Source of the DNA: an uncultured Sterolibacteriaceae bacterium
Lineage (GTDB): Bacteria; Pseudomonadota; Gammaproteobacteria; Burkholderiales; Rhodocyclaceae
Reading direction: 5' to 3'
DNA: 64,000 bases
Assembly (NCBI GenBank): GCA_937888595.1
Contig: CALARK010000021.1
Location: forward strand, 248,001 to 312,000
Positions 41,626-49,369 of the stretch are shown here, in pieces (the stretch's first letter is position 1; the number at the start of each line of letters is the position of its first letter). The notes beneath the pieces are model-generated. The model saw only the letters and a list, made by a program, of their open reading frames with translations, had not been told where the DNA came from and did no database searches. Both the position numbers and the translations under genes were made by a program.

Positions 41626-42753
41626 ATGGCGGAACCCGGCAGCGTCGGTCCGGTCGAGTCGCGCAGCGTCGTCTTCACGACGCCGCTGACGTTCGCCGCG
41701 GGCGTGACGCTGCCCGAATGGCAACTGGTCTACGAGACCTACGGCACGCTCAATGCCGAGCGTTCCAACGCCATCCTGATCTGCCACGCACTGTCCGGCC
41801 ACCAGCACGTCGCCGGCTATCCGGCCGACAATCCGAAGAACCTCGGCTGGTGGGACAACATGATCGGCCCCGGCAAGCCGATCGACACCGACCGCTTTTT
41901 CGTCGTGGGCGTCAACAACCTGGGCGGCTGCCACGGCTCGACCGGCCCCGCCACGATCAACCCCGCCACCGGCCAGCCCTGGGGCGCCGACTTCCCGGTC
42001 GTCACGGTGCCCGACTGGGTGCAGGCGCAGGCGCGGCTGGCCGACCACTTCGGCATCGACGCCTGGGCGGCGGTGGTCGGCGGCAGCCTCGGCGGCATGC
42101 AGGCGCTGCAATGGACGATCGACCTGCCGGCACGCGTGCGCCACGCGCTGGTGATCGCCGCCGCGCCGAAGCTCACCGCCGAGAACATCGCCTTCAACGA
42201 CGTCGCCCGGCAGGCCATCATCACCGACCCGGAATTCCACGGCGGCCACTTCTACCGCCACGGCACGCGGCCGACGCGCGGCCTGCGGCTGGCGCGCATG
42301 CTCGGCCACATCACCTACCTGTCCGACGACCAGATGGCCGAGAAATTCGGCCGCAAGAAACGGCCGGGCGCCGGCAGCTACGGCTTCGACGTCGAGTTCG
42401 AGATCGAGTCCTACCTGCGCTACCAGGGCGACAAGTTTGCCGGCTGGTTCGACGCCAACACCTACCTGCTGATGACCAAGGCGCTCGACTACTTCGACCC
42501 GGCCGAGCCCTTCGGCGGCGACCTCGCGGCGGCACTCGCCGGTGCCAGCGCGAAATACCTGGTCGTCTCCTTCACCACCGACTGGCGCTTCTCGCCGGCC
42601 CGCAGCCGCGAGATCGTGAATGCGCTGGTGAAGAACCACAAGGACGTCAGCTACGTCGAGATCACCAGCCCGCACGGCCACGACGCCTTCCTGATGGACG
42701 ACCACTACTATCACGCGGTGGTCGCCGCCTACATGGCGAATATTCCGACATGA
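41626..42753 (+). CDS. metX: Homoserine O-acyltransferase (MetX)
   Basis: 375 residues of alpha/beta-hydrolase fold. The nucleophile elbow is GGSLGGMQALQW, the acid is in VSFTTDWRFSP, and the His is in SPHGHDAFLMDD. It activates homoserine for methionine synthesis. MetX is classically an acetyltransferase, but many proteobacterial MetX enzymes use succinyl-CoA, so the acyl donor is left open. An ATGA overlap joins it to metW, the standard betaproteobacterial pair. Confidence 0.95.
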   Translation: MAEPGSVGPVESRSVVFTTPLTFAAGVTLPEWQLVYETYGTLNAERSNAILICHALSGHQHVAGYPADNPKNLGWWDNMIGPGKPIDTDRFFVVGVNNLGGCHGSTGPATINPATGQPWGADFPVVTVPDWVQAQARLADHFGIDAWAAVVGGSLGGMQALQWTIDLPARVRHALVIAAAPKLTAENIAFNDVARQAIITDPEFHGGHFYRHGTRPTRGLRLARMLGHITYLSDDQMAEKFGRKKRPGAGSYGFDVEFEIESYLRYQGDKFAGWFDANTYLLMTKALDYFDPAEPFGGDLAAALAGASAKYLVVSFTTDWRFSPARSREIVNALVKNHKDVSYVEITSPHGHDAFLMDDHYYHAVVAAYMANIPT

Positions 42754-43355
42754 CGCACGCCCTCCACACCCTGCGGCGCCCCGACTTCGACGTCATCGCC
42801 GGCTGGATGAAGGCCGACGAGAGCGTGCTCGACCTCGGCTGCGGCGAGGGCGAGCTGCTGCAGCTGCTGGCCGGGCGCGGCCTGCGCGGCTGGGGCGTAG
42901 AACGCGATCCCGGCCGGGTGCTGGCCGCCGTCGAAAATGGCATCAACGTCATCCAGAGTGACCTCGAGGCGGGCCTCGCCGGCTTCGAGGACGATGCCTT
43001 CGACCACGTCGTGCTGTCGCGCACGCTGCAGACGATGCGCCACACGCAGCAGATCCTCGCCGAGATGCTGCGCGTCGGCCGCGAGGCGGTGGTGTCCTTC
43101 CCCAACTTCGCCTACTGGAAGAACCGCATGGCCGTGCTCAACGGCCGCATGCCGGTGTCCGAAGACCTGCCCTACCAGTGGTACGACACGCCGAACGTGC
43201 GCTTCTTCACCATGCTCGACTTCGAAAGCCTCTGCGCCGGCATGGGCGTCGTGATCCGCGACCGCCAGGTGCTCGACGAGCGTGGCGAATGCGTGACCGA
43301 GGAACACAACTTCCTCGGCAGCCTCGCCGTCTACCGCATCGGCCGGGGCGGCTGA
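42750..43355 (+). CDS. metW: Methionine biosynthesis protein MetW
   Basis: 201 residues, a class I methyltransferase-like fold with SAM motif VLDLGCGEGELLQLL. VVLSRTLQTMRHTQQILAEML, in two helices, and the tail EEHNFLGSLAVYRI are typical of MetW. It is thought to be needed for MetX activity in several proteobacteria; methyltransferase activity has not been shown, to my knowledge. Coupled to metX. Confidence 0.95.
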   Translation: MTHALHTLRRPDFDVIAGWMKADESVLDLGCGEGELLQLLAGRGLRGWGVERDPGRVLAAVENGINVIQSDLEAGLAGFEDDAFDHVVLSRTLQTMRHTQQILAEMLRVGREAVVSFPNFAYWKNRMAVLNGRMPVSEDLPYQWYDTPNVRFFTMLDFESLCAGMGVVIRDRQVLDERGECVTEEHNFLGSLAVYRIGRGG

Positions 43356-43367
43356 ACGCGCCCCAAA

Positions 43368-43391
43368 AAAAGTCGGCGCCGGCGGGACGGC
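43368..43391 (+). repeat. 24-nt dispersed repeat, copy 10 (perfect), upstream of tRNA-Leu
   Basis: Perfect copy 12 nt after the metW stop and 24 nt before the tRNA. It covers the place where a -35 element for a tRNA promoter with -10 TAGAAT (43401-43406) would be. Confidence 0.85.
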
Positions 43392-43415
43392 ACTCCCCGT
43401 TAGAATTCCGGCGAT

Positions 43416-43502
43416 GCCGGGATGGTGAAATTGGTAGACACAAGGGACTTAAAATCCCTCGGCCGCAAGGCTGTACGGGTTCGATTCCCGTTCCCGGCAC
43501 CA
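43416..43502 (+). tRNA. tRNA-Leu (anticodon TAA)
   Basis: 87 nt. The acceptor stem GCCGGGA pairs with TCCCGGC, followed by discriminator A and an encoded CCA. The anticodon arm is AGGGA-CTTAAAA-TCCCT. The long variable arm (CGGCCGCAAGGCTG region) is typical of class II tRNA-Leu, and the T arm is CGGGTTCGATTCCCG. It reads UUA and UUG codons. Confidence 0.97.
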
Positions 43503-43543
43503 GCGATTCCAGCCAGCCTGATGATCATCGAGGAGCTACGCAC

Positions 43544-44017
43544 ATGGGATTTGCCCTTTCGCCGCTGACGCTGACGTCCGATTCCTTCGGTCCCAATGGC
43601 CCGATCCCCAAACGATGCACCATGGAGGGGCAGAATCTGTCGCCCCAGCTGCATTGGACGGGCGTTCCGGACGGCACGAAATCATTCGCGCTCGTTTGCC
43701 ATGACCCCGATGCCCCCCTGGCCGCAGCCGGCAGCTACGGCTTCGTGCATTGGGTGCTGTACAACCTGCCCGCGTCGCTCACCGGACTGGCGGAAGGGGC
43801 GGCGGCCGGCACCGAAGGTGTCAGCGACTTCGGCAAGCCGGGATACGGCGGGCCATTGCCGCCCCCCGGCCACGGCATCCACCATTACTTCTTCATCCTG
43901 ATGGCGCTCGACACGGTGCTCGACCTCGAGCCGGGATTGACGCTGTGGCAGCTGATGTCGAAGATCGAGCCCCACGTCATCGGCATGAATCGTCTGGTCG
44001 GCACGTATCAGCGCTGA
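43544..44017 (+). CDS. YbhB/YbcL family (PEBP-like) protein
   Basis: 157 residues of phosphatidylethanolamine-binding-protein fold. KRCTMEGQNLSPQLHWTG, VCHDPDAPLAAAGSYGFVHWVL (broken by a turn), and PPGHGIHHYFFILMALD are the conserved ligand-pocket blocks. There is no signal peptide. Bacterial members have no agreed function. GAGGAG precedes the ATG. It is convergent with the cysB-like gene. Confidence 0.92.
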   Translation: MGFALSPLTLTSDSFGPNGPIPKRCTMEGQNLSPQLHWTGVPDGTKSFALVCHDPDAPLAAAGSYGFVHWVLYNLPASLTGLAEGAAAGTEGVSDFGKPGYGGPLPPPGHGIHHYFFILMALDTVLDLEPGLTLWQLMSKIEPHVIGMNRLVGTYQR

Positions 44018-44030
44018 ACGCTTTTTTCGT

Positions 44031-44978
44031 TTACAGCCCCGGATCCGGATCCCCGCCCCTGAGCGCGCTTTCGACGACCCGGCGAGTCAGGGGCGGGGCG
44101 AACAGCTCGATGAAGTCGTAGTCGAAACGCCGCAGCCAGTTGCCGCGGCGGAAGGCGAGGCGCGTCGTGTTCGAGTTGAACAGGGCACCGCCGGAAAGCG
44201 CTTTCAGGCCGGGATCGCGCAACGGATCGAACGCCATTGCCGCGATGATGCCGATGCCCAGCCCCAGCTCCACATAGGTCTTGATCACGTCCGAATCGAC
44301 CGCCGTGAGGACGATGTTGGGCACGATGCCGGCCTGTTCGAAGGCCCGGTCGATATGCGTGCGGCCGGTGAAGGACGGGTCGTAGGTGATCAGCGGCCAG
44401 CCGGCCAGCACGGCGAGTGACAGCGGGCGCGTCGTGACATCGAGCAGCGGATGTCCGGGCGGCGCGATCACTACGTGCTTCCACTGGTAGCAGGGCAGCG
44501 TGACCAGGTCGCGCGCTTCCTCGAGCGCCTCGGTCGCGATGCCGATGTCGGCATCGCCCTGCGACACCCAGGCCGCCACCTGCTCCGGGTTGCCCTGGTG
44601 CAGGCGCAGGCGCACGGCCGGGTAGCGCGCCATGAACTGCTTGACGACCGCCGGCAGGACATAGCGTGCCTGCGTGTGCGTGGTGGCGATGTCCAGGGTG
44701 CCGGTGGACTGCGTCGCGTAATCCGCCCCGACGCGCTTGAGGTTGCCGACTTCGGTCAGCAGGCGCCCGGCGATCTCGAGTACCTGCCGGCCGGCCTCCG
44801 TCACGCCGGTGAGCCGCTTGCCGCTACGCTCGAAGATCAGGATGCCCAGTTCCTCCTCGAGCAGGCGCACCTGCTTCGACACACCCGGCTGCGAGGTAAA
44901 CAGCGCGGCCGCGGCCCCCGAGACATTGAGTCCCTGGCGGGCGATTTCCTGCAGGTAGCGCAGTTGCTGGAGGTTCAT
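44031..44978 (-). CDS. cysB: CysB-family LysR regulator
   Basis: 315 residues. The N-terminus MNLQQLRYLQEIARQGLNVS and SQPGVSKQVRLLEEELG are characteristic of CysB/Cbl, as is ATTHTQARYVLPAVVKQF in the effector domain. CysB senses O-acetylserine or N-acetylserine, and sulfate or thiosulfate status, and activates sulfur assimilation. It is divergent from a double-TusA sulfur-carrier gene, which makes that gene a likely target. CysB and Cbl cannot be separated by eye. Confidence 0.9.
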   Translation of the reverse strand: MNLQQLRYLQEIARQGLNVSGAAAALFTSQPGVSKQVRLLEEELGILIFERSGKRLTGVTEAGRQVLEIAGRLLTEVGNLKRVGADYATQSTGTLDIATTHTQARYVLPAVVKQFMARYPAVRLRLHQGNPEQVAAWVSQGDADIGIATEALEEARDLVTLPCYQWKHVVIAPPGHPLLDVTTRPLSLAVLAGWPLITYDPSFTGRTHIDRAFEQAGIVPNIVLTAVDSDVIKTYVELGLGIGIIAAMAFDPLRDPGLKALSGGALFNSNTTRLAFRRGNWLRRFDYDFIELFAPPLTRRVVESALRGGDPDPGL

Positions 44979-44992
44979 ATAGCTACAAGTTA

Positions 44993-45008
44993 TATATTTG
45001 TGAATATA
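44993..45008. promoter_or_regulatory. Palindrome in the cysB/TusA divergent region
   Basis: Perfect 6-bp arms TATATT and AATATA around TGTG, in an AT-rich 116-nt gap within GC-rich DNA. It is 15 nt upstream of the cysB start. It could be an autoregulatory operator, a -10 element, or both. Confidence 0.4.
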
Positions 45009-45094
45009 AAGTATTTCAAGGAACTAATGGAAGCCTCTACGATCCGGGTCGTGGCAATCAGCCACCCATCGAAAACCCACTCTGCGAGGCCATC

Positions 45095-45568
45095 ATGTCA
45101 CTACCCGCCGATGTCACCCTTGATCTTTCCGGATTGACCTGCCCCGCTCCGCTGCTCGGCGCGAAGAAGCTGCTCGACGAACTCGTGCCGGGACAAGGCC
45201 TGCGCCTCGTGTCCGATTGCGTCGGCACCCACGAAGACCTGCTGGCCTGGTGCGGCCATACCGGCCATTCGCTGGTATCGACGGCACCGGCCGACGGCGG
45301 GAAAACCGTCTATCTGCTGCGCAAGACCGGCGGCAAGCCGGTTCCCCACGCCCTGCTCGACATGCGCGGCGTCGCCTGCCCGGGGCCGATCATCGAGGCG
45401 AAGCGCCTGCTGCAGCACATGGCCGGCGGCGAAATCCTGCAGCTGGTCACGGACTGCACTGCGGCGATCGACGACGTTCCGGCCTGGGGCGACAATGCGT
45501 CGATCGACCTGCTCTACCAGCGCGAAATGGCCGGCGGCGCGCACGAATTCTATTTGCGCAAGCAGTGA
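45095..45568 (+). CDS. Tandem TusA-domain sulfurtransferase
   Basis: 157 residues made of two TusA/SirA domains in a row. Each has the CPxP sulfur-carrier motif: LTCPAPLLGAKKLL (C16) and VACPGPIIEAKRLL (C95). Each also has a second Cys block, LVSDCVGTHEDLLAWC and LVTDCTAAIDDVPAW. Single-domain TusA relays sulfane sulfur to tRNA thiolation, molybdenum cofactor or sulfur oxidation enzymes. Two active carriers in one chain are unusual. It stands alone, divergent from cysB. Confidence 0.9.
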   Translation: MSLPADVTLDLSGLTCPAPLLGAKKLLDELVPGQGLRLVSDCVGTHEDLLAWCGHTGHSLVSTAPADGGKTVYLLRKTGGKPVPHALLDMRGVACPGPIIEAKRLLQHMAGGEILQLVTDCTAAIDDVPAWGDNASIDLLYQREMAGGAHEFYLRKQ

Positions 45569-45571
45569 GAC

Positions 45572-45593
45572 CGGGGGGGGAGGTGCCCCCCCG
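45572..45593. terminator. GC hairpin between the TusA gene and purT
   Basis: 8-bp stem CGGGGGGG / CCCCCCCG with a 6-nt loop, 3 nt after the TusA stop and 13 nt from the converging purT stop. There is no long T run, so strength is uncertain; it could serve both genes. Confidence 0.5.
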
Positions 45594-45606
45594 TGTGCTT
45601 CGGGCC

Positions 45607-46827
45607 TTAACCGACCCTGGCCGGCCTGACCCGGCCGGCCGCGAGCTTGGCGCGGCTGCGGGCTTCCTCCACCGTATCGGCATTGGCGACGGCCACGCCC
45701 ATGCGGCGCTTGACGAAGCTTTCCGGCTTGCCGAACAGGCGCAGGTCGGATTCGGGCACGGCCAGCGCCTCGGCCACGCCCTCGAAGGCGATGCCCTGCG
45801 CCTCCATGCCGCCGTAGATGACGGCGGAGGCGGCCGGGCGGCGCAGGCCGGCATCCACCGGCAGGCCGAGGATGGCGCGGGCGTGCAGCTCGAATTCGGA
45901 CAGGCGCTGCGAGGCCAGCGTCACGAGACCCGTGTCGTGCGGGCGCGGGCTGACTTCCGAGAACCAGACCTCGTCGCCCTTGACGAACAACTCGACGCCG
46001 AAGATGCCGCGTCCGCCGAGCGCGCCGGTGACCCGGGCCGCGACCTCGCGGGCCCGCCGTCTCGCCAGCGCCGACATTTCCTGCGGTTGCCAGGACTCGA
46101 CATAGTCGCCGGCGACCTGGATGTGGCCGATCGGTTCGCAGAAGCAAGTCTCCACTTCACCGGAAGCCCCGATGGCCCGCACCGTCAGCTGGGTGATCTC
46201 GTACTCGAAATCGACGAAGGCCTCGACGATCACGCGCGCCTCCTTGACGCGGCCGGCGGCGAGCGCGTACTCCCAGGCCGTCGCCACGTCGGCCGGACCG
46301 CGCAGCACCGACTGCCCCTTGCCCGACGAAGACATCACCGGCTTGACCACGCAGGGATAACCGATGCCGTTGTCGATGGCGGCCTGCAGCTCGGCCAGCG
46401 AGTCGGCGAAGGCATAGCGCGAGGTCGGCAGCCCGAGCTCCTCGGCGGCGAGGCGGCGGATGCCCTCGCGGTTCATCGTCAGCTGGGCGGCACGCGCGGT
46501 CGGGATCACCTCGGCGATGCCTTCGCGCTCGATGTCGGCGAGCACGGCGGTGGCGATCGCCTCGATCTCCGGCACGACCAGATGCGGGCGCTCGGCCTCG
46601 ATCACCGCGCGCAGGGCGACCGGGTCGGTCATCGCGATCACGTGGCTGCGGTGCGCCACCTGCATGCCGGGCGCGTGCGGGTAGCGATCGACGGCGATCA
46701 CCTCGACCCCCAGCCGTTGCAGGGCGATGATGACTTCCTTGCCGAGTTCGCCGGCGCCGAGCAGCATGACGCGGATCGCGGACGGGCTCAACGGGGTGCC
46801 GATACGGGAGAGAGGGTCGGGGTTCAT
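45607..46827 (-). CDS. purT: Formate-dependent phosphoribosylglycinamide formyltransferase
   Basis: 406 residues of ATP-grasp fold. Converts GAR, formate and ATP to FGAR in purine synthesis. VMLLGAGELGKEV is the N-terminal Rossmann motif, VVKPVMSSSGKGQSV is the ATP loop, and GIFGVELFVKGDEVWFSEVSPRPHDTG (two strands) carries the metal-binding Glu and Asn-equivalent positions. The start was chosen at the ATG matching the family length. Formate may come from PurU, also in this window. Confidence 0.94.
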   Translation of the reverse strand: MNPDPLSRIGTPLSPSAIRVMLLGAGELGKEVIIALQRLGVEVIAVDRYPHAPGMQVAHRSHVIAMTDPVALRAVIEAERPHLVVPEIEAIATAVLADIEREGIAEVIPTARAAQLTMNREGIRRLAAEELGLPTSRYAFADSLAELQAAIDNGIGYPCVVKPVMSSSGKGQSVLRGPADVATAWEYALAAGRVKEARVIVEAFVDFEYEITQLTVRAIGASGEVETCFCEPIGHIQVAGDYVESWQPQEMSALARRRAREVAARVTGALGGRGIFGVELFVKGDEVWFSEVSPRPHDTGLVTLASQRLSEFELHARAILGLPVDAGLRRPAASAVIYGGMEAQGIAFEGVAEALAVPESDLRLFGKPESFVKRRMGVAVANADTVEEARSRAKLAAGRVRPARVG

Positions 46828-46843
46828 GTATCCGTCCAGAAAC

Positions 46844-47479
46844 TCAGCGCCACTGCCGCTGGATGATGTCGCGAATGATGTGCAGCCGGCGATGGAAGAA
46901 GTGGTCGGCACCGGGAATCACGGTCACCGGCAGGTTCATCGGCTCCGCCCAGGCGAGGACGTTGTCGAGCGGCACGGTCTCGTCCTTCGCGCCGTGGATG
47001 ACGATGGTGTCGGACGGTACGGCCTCGGTTTCGTACTGGCGCAGGCCCTCGATGAAGCCCGAGGCCGTGCCGACCAGTACCAGCCGCGCGGCCGGGTCGC
47101 CCGCATCCCGCAGGCGCTTCGCCAGCCGGGCGACGACATAGGCGCCGAACGAGAAGCCGGCGAGATAGACCGGCAATTCGCTTCCGAAGCGGCCGCGCGC
47201 ATAGGCATGGACGGCGAGCAGATCCTCGGTCTCGGCGACGCCATGGTCATGCTCCCCTTCGCTGCCGCCGACGCCGCGAAAGCTCGGCCGCAGCGTCGCA
47301 CAGCCGAGTTCGCGGAAGGCCTTGGCCAGCGTCGTCACCACCTTGTTGTCGGCCGTGCCACCGAACAGCGGGTGCGGGTGGGCGATCAGCGCGATGCCGG
47401 ACACGGCCTCGTGGGGCTCCACAAACACCTCGATGCGGCCGTCGGGGCCATCGAGGAACACGTGTTCGTGACGGCTCAT
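46844..47479 (-). CDS. Alpha/beta hydrolase family protein
   Basis: 211 residues. IAHPHPLFGGTADNKVV is the typical N-terminal block of a small hydrolase group found beside ferredoxins in beta- and gammaproteobacteria. The nucleophile elbow is LAGFSFGAYVVA, the acid is in HGAKDETVP, and the His is in GADHFFH. The substrate is unknown. ATGA overlap with the upstream ferredoxin gene; it precedes purT by 16 nt. Confidence 0.88.
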   Translation of the reverse strand: MSRHEHVFLDGPDGRIEVFVEPHEAVSGIALIAHPHPLFGGTADNKVVTTLAKAFRELGCATLRPSFRGVGGSEGEHDHGVAETEDLLAVHAYARGRFGSELPVYLAGFSFGAYVVARLAKRLRDAGDPAARLVLVGTASGFIEGLRQYETEAVPSDTIVIHGAKDETVPLDNVLAWAEPMNLPVTVIPGADHFFHRRLHIIRDIIQRQWR

Positions 47480-47787
47480 TCGATCCGCAGCCGTTCGACC
47501 ACCTGGCCGTTGACGAGGTGGGAATCGACGATCTCGTCGATGTCCTCCTGGTCTACGTAGGTGTACCAGACGGCCTCGGGATAGACGACGATCACCGGGC
47601 CCTTGTCGCAGCGGTCGAGGCAGCCGGCGCTGTTGATGCGCACCTTGCCGGGGATCGCATCGCCCTTCGCCTTGACGCGGGCCTTGCAGTAGTCGCGCAT
47701 GGCCTGGGCGGCGTGGTTGTTGCAGCACATCTCGCCGGCCTCGCGCTGGTTGGTGCAGAAAAAGACGTGGTACTGGAAATGGCTCAT
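47476..47787 (-). CDS. Thioredoxin-like [2Fe-2S] ferredoxin
   Basis: 103 residues. FFCTNQREAGEMCC (C11, C21, C22) and AGCLDRCDKGP (C56, C60) give the four-cysteine pattern of thioredoxin-fold [2Fe-2S] ferredoxins, related to those of Azotobacter and Aquifex. The electron partner is not known. First gene of ferredoxin-hydrolase-purT. Confidence 0.88.
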   Translation of the reverse strand: MSHFQYHVFFCTNQREAGEMCCNNHAAQAMRDYCKARVKAKGDAIPGKVRINSAGCLDRCDKGPVIVVYPEAVWYTYVDQEDIDEIVDSHLVNGQVVERLRIE

Positions 47788-47869
47788 GGTGTCCTCCGGC
47801 GGGGACGTCAATTTAGCAAATTACCGTCCGGCAGGGATCGCGCGGAGCGGATGGTGTAATGTTCCGGCC

Positions 47870-49006
47870 GTGATCGCGAACGACTTCCTCTACGCTGCCG
47901 ACCCGGGCGAGCTCGGATCGTCCCTCACGGGATGGCAAAACGACTTTCCCGGCCTGGGCGTGCTGCTGTTGCTGCCTGAAGCCGAAAAGCACCGGGTTCC
48001 CGAACTGCAGTCCTTCTGCCGCCATCGCGGAATACCCGTCATGGGCGCCATCTTTCCGGCCCTGCTCACCGATGCGGGTTTCCTCGGCAAGGGCGTGATC
48101 GCACTGCGCTTCGACCAGTGTCCGGGCTGGTTCCTGATCGAGGATCTGCATGCGGCCCCGGCCGACGGCGCAAAAACGATCGGTGCGATCGTTTCGGCAC
48201 GGCTGGCCGCACAGCCCCCCGCCGATGCGGATGCCTCGACCCTGTTCCTGATTTTCGACGGCATGCTGCCGAACATCGGCACGATCCTCTACGGCATCTT
48301 CGGACAACTGCACCGCCAGGTCCGCTACGCGGGCGTCAATGCGGGCAGTGAAACCTTCCAGCCGATGCCCTGCCTGTTCGACGCGACGCGCTGCGTCGAC
48401 AACGGCGTCCTCGGCCTCCTGCTGCCCCCGTCAGCCGGGGTGGTCGTCGAACATGGCTATCCGGTTTCGCGCAGCCTGATGAAGGCGACCTCCTCGACGG
48501 GCAACCGCATCGACAAGATCGACGGCCGGACGCCGCTGGAGGTTTACCAGGAAGTGATCAAGGCGGAGTACGGCGTCACGCTGACGCGCGAGAATTTCTA
48601 CGATTACGCCGTACACTATCCCTTCGGCGAGGTCGAGGCCCTGAATATCCTGGTCCGCATTCCGGTCGCCCTCAACGCGGACGGTTCGCTGCTGTGCGTC
48701 GGCGAAATCCCGGACAACGCCCTGCTGCGGCTGATCCAGGCCCCGGCACTCGAATCCAGCATCTGCATCGAGCGGATCGCGTCCGGCCTGAACGCGGCGC
48801 CACATCCCCCGCTGCCCTTGATGACGTTCTACTGCGCCGGCCGCCGCATGCATTTCGGCGCGGACGCCGAGCAGGAAATCCGATCGCTCAAGCAGGAGAC
48901 CGGCGCCACGGCACTCTACGGCGCACTCTCGCTCGGCGAGATCGACTGCGACCCGGAGCTCGGCATCCCCCAGTTCCACAACGCCGCGCTGGTCTGCGTG
49001 CGCTGA
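47870..49006 (+). CDS. FIST-domain signal-sensing protein
   Basis: About 378 residues from a GTG (VIANDFLYAADPGELGSS). The N-terminal FIST_N region (LLLLPEAEKHRVPEL, IPVMGAIFPALLTDAGFLGKG, in separate strands) and the C-terminal FIST_C region (FYCAGRRMHFGADAEQEI, GALSLGEI) are visible. There is no signal peptide, membrane segment or output domain. FIST is a proposed small-ligand sensor module often near chemotaxis and GGDEF genes. The start is not firm, as no ribosome site is clear. Confidence 0.78.
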   Translation: MIANDFLYAADPGELGSSLTGWQNDFPGLGVLLLLPEAEKHRVPELQSFCRHRGIPVMGAIFPALLTDAGFLGKGVIALRFDQCPGWFLIEDLHAAPADGAKTIGAIVSARLAAQPPADADASTLFLIFDGMLPNIGTILYGIFGQLHRQVRYAGVNAGSETFQPMPCLFDATRCVDNGVLGLLLPPSAGVVVEHGYPVSRSLMKATSSTGNRIDKIDGRTPLEVYQEVIKAEYGVTLTRENFYDYAVHYPFGEVEALNILVRIPVALNADGSLLCVGEIPDNALLRLIQAPALESSICIERIASGLNAAPHPPLPLMTFYCAGRRMHFGADAEQEIRSLKQETGATALYGALSLGEIDCDPELGIPQFHNAALVCVR

Positions 49007-49013
49007 TCTATCC

Positions 49014-49037
49014 GCCGTCCCGCCGGCGCCGACTTTT
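49014..49037 (-). repeat. 24-nt dispersed repeat, copy 11 (perfect), intergenic
   Basis: Perfect reverse copy filling the 30-nt convergent gap between the FIST gene and the MazG gene. Its last base is the first base of the MazG stop codon complement. Confidence 0.85.
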
Positions 49038-49369
49038 CAAGGCGCGCGGGTCGCCGGGTACTTGAGGGCATTCTTGGCGATCTTGTCGCACGCGGCTGCG
49101 ATCAGGTCGATATCCAGCACGTCGGCAAGTTCGACGAGGTAGATCAGCGTGTCGGCGACCTCGTCGCGGATCGCGGCCCGCTTGTCCGGCGGCGGATTCA
49201 GGCTCTCTTCCGGCGTCGCCCACTGGAAATGCTCGACCAGCTCGGCCGCCTCGACGATCATCGCCATCGCCAGGTTTTTTGGCGTGTGGTACTGCCGCCA
49301 GTCACGGGCCGCGGCGAAGTCGCGCAAGGCCCGCTTGAGGGTGTCGAGATCGGTGATCGTGGCGCTCAT
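49037..49369 (-). CDS. MazG-like nucleotide pyrophosphohydrolase
   Basis: 110 residues, a single MazG helical bundle of the RS21-C6/dCTPase group. The metal site is EAAELVEHFQW, and EVADTLIYLVELAD carries the remaining acidic residues. It would hydrolyse non-canonical or excess dNTPs. ATGA overlap with the upstream VanZ-like gene. Confidence 0.88.
   Translation of the reverse strand: MSATITDLDTLKRALRDFAAARDWRQYHTPKNLAMAMIVEAAELVEHFQWATPEESLNPPPDKRAAIRDEVADTLIYLVELADVLDIDLIAAACDKIAKNALKYPATRAP

Noticed and set aside
45573..45580. Run of eight G as a phase-variable tract
   Set aside because: It lies between convergent gene ends within a hairpin, not in a coding region or promoter.
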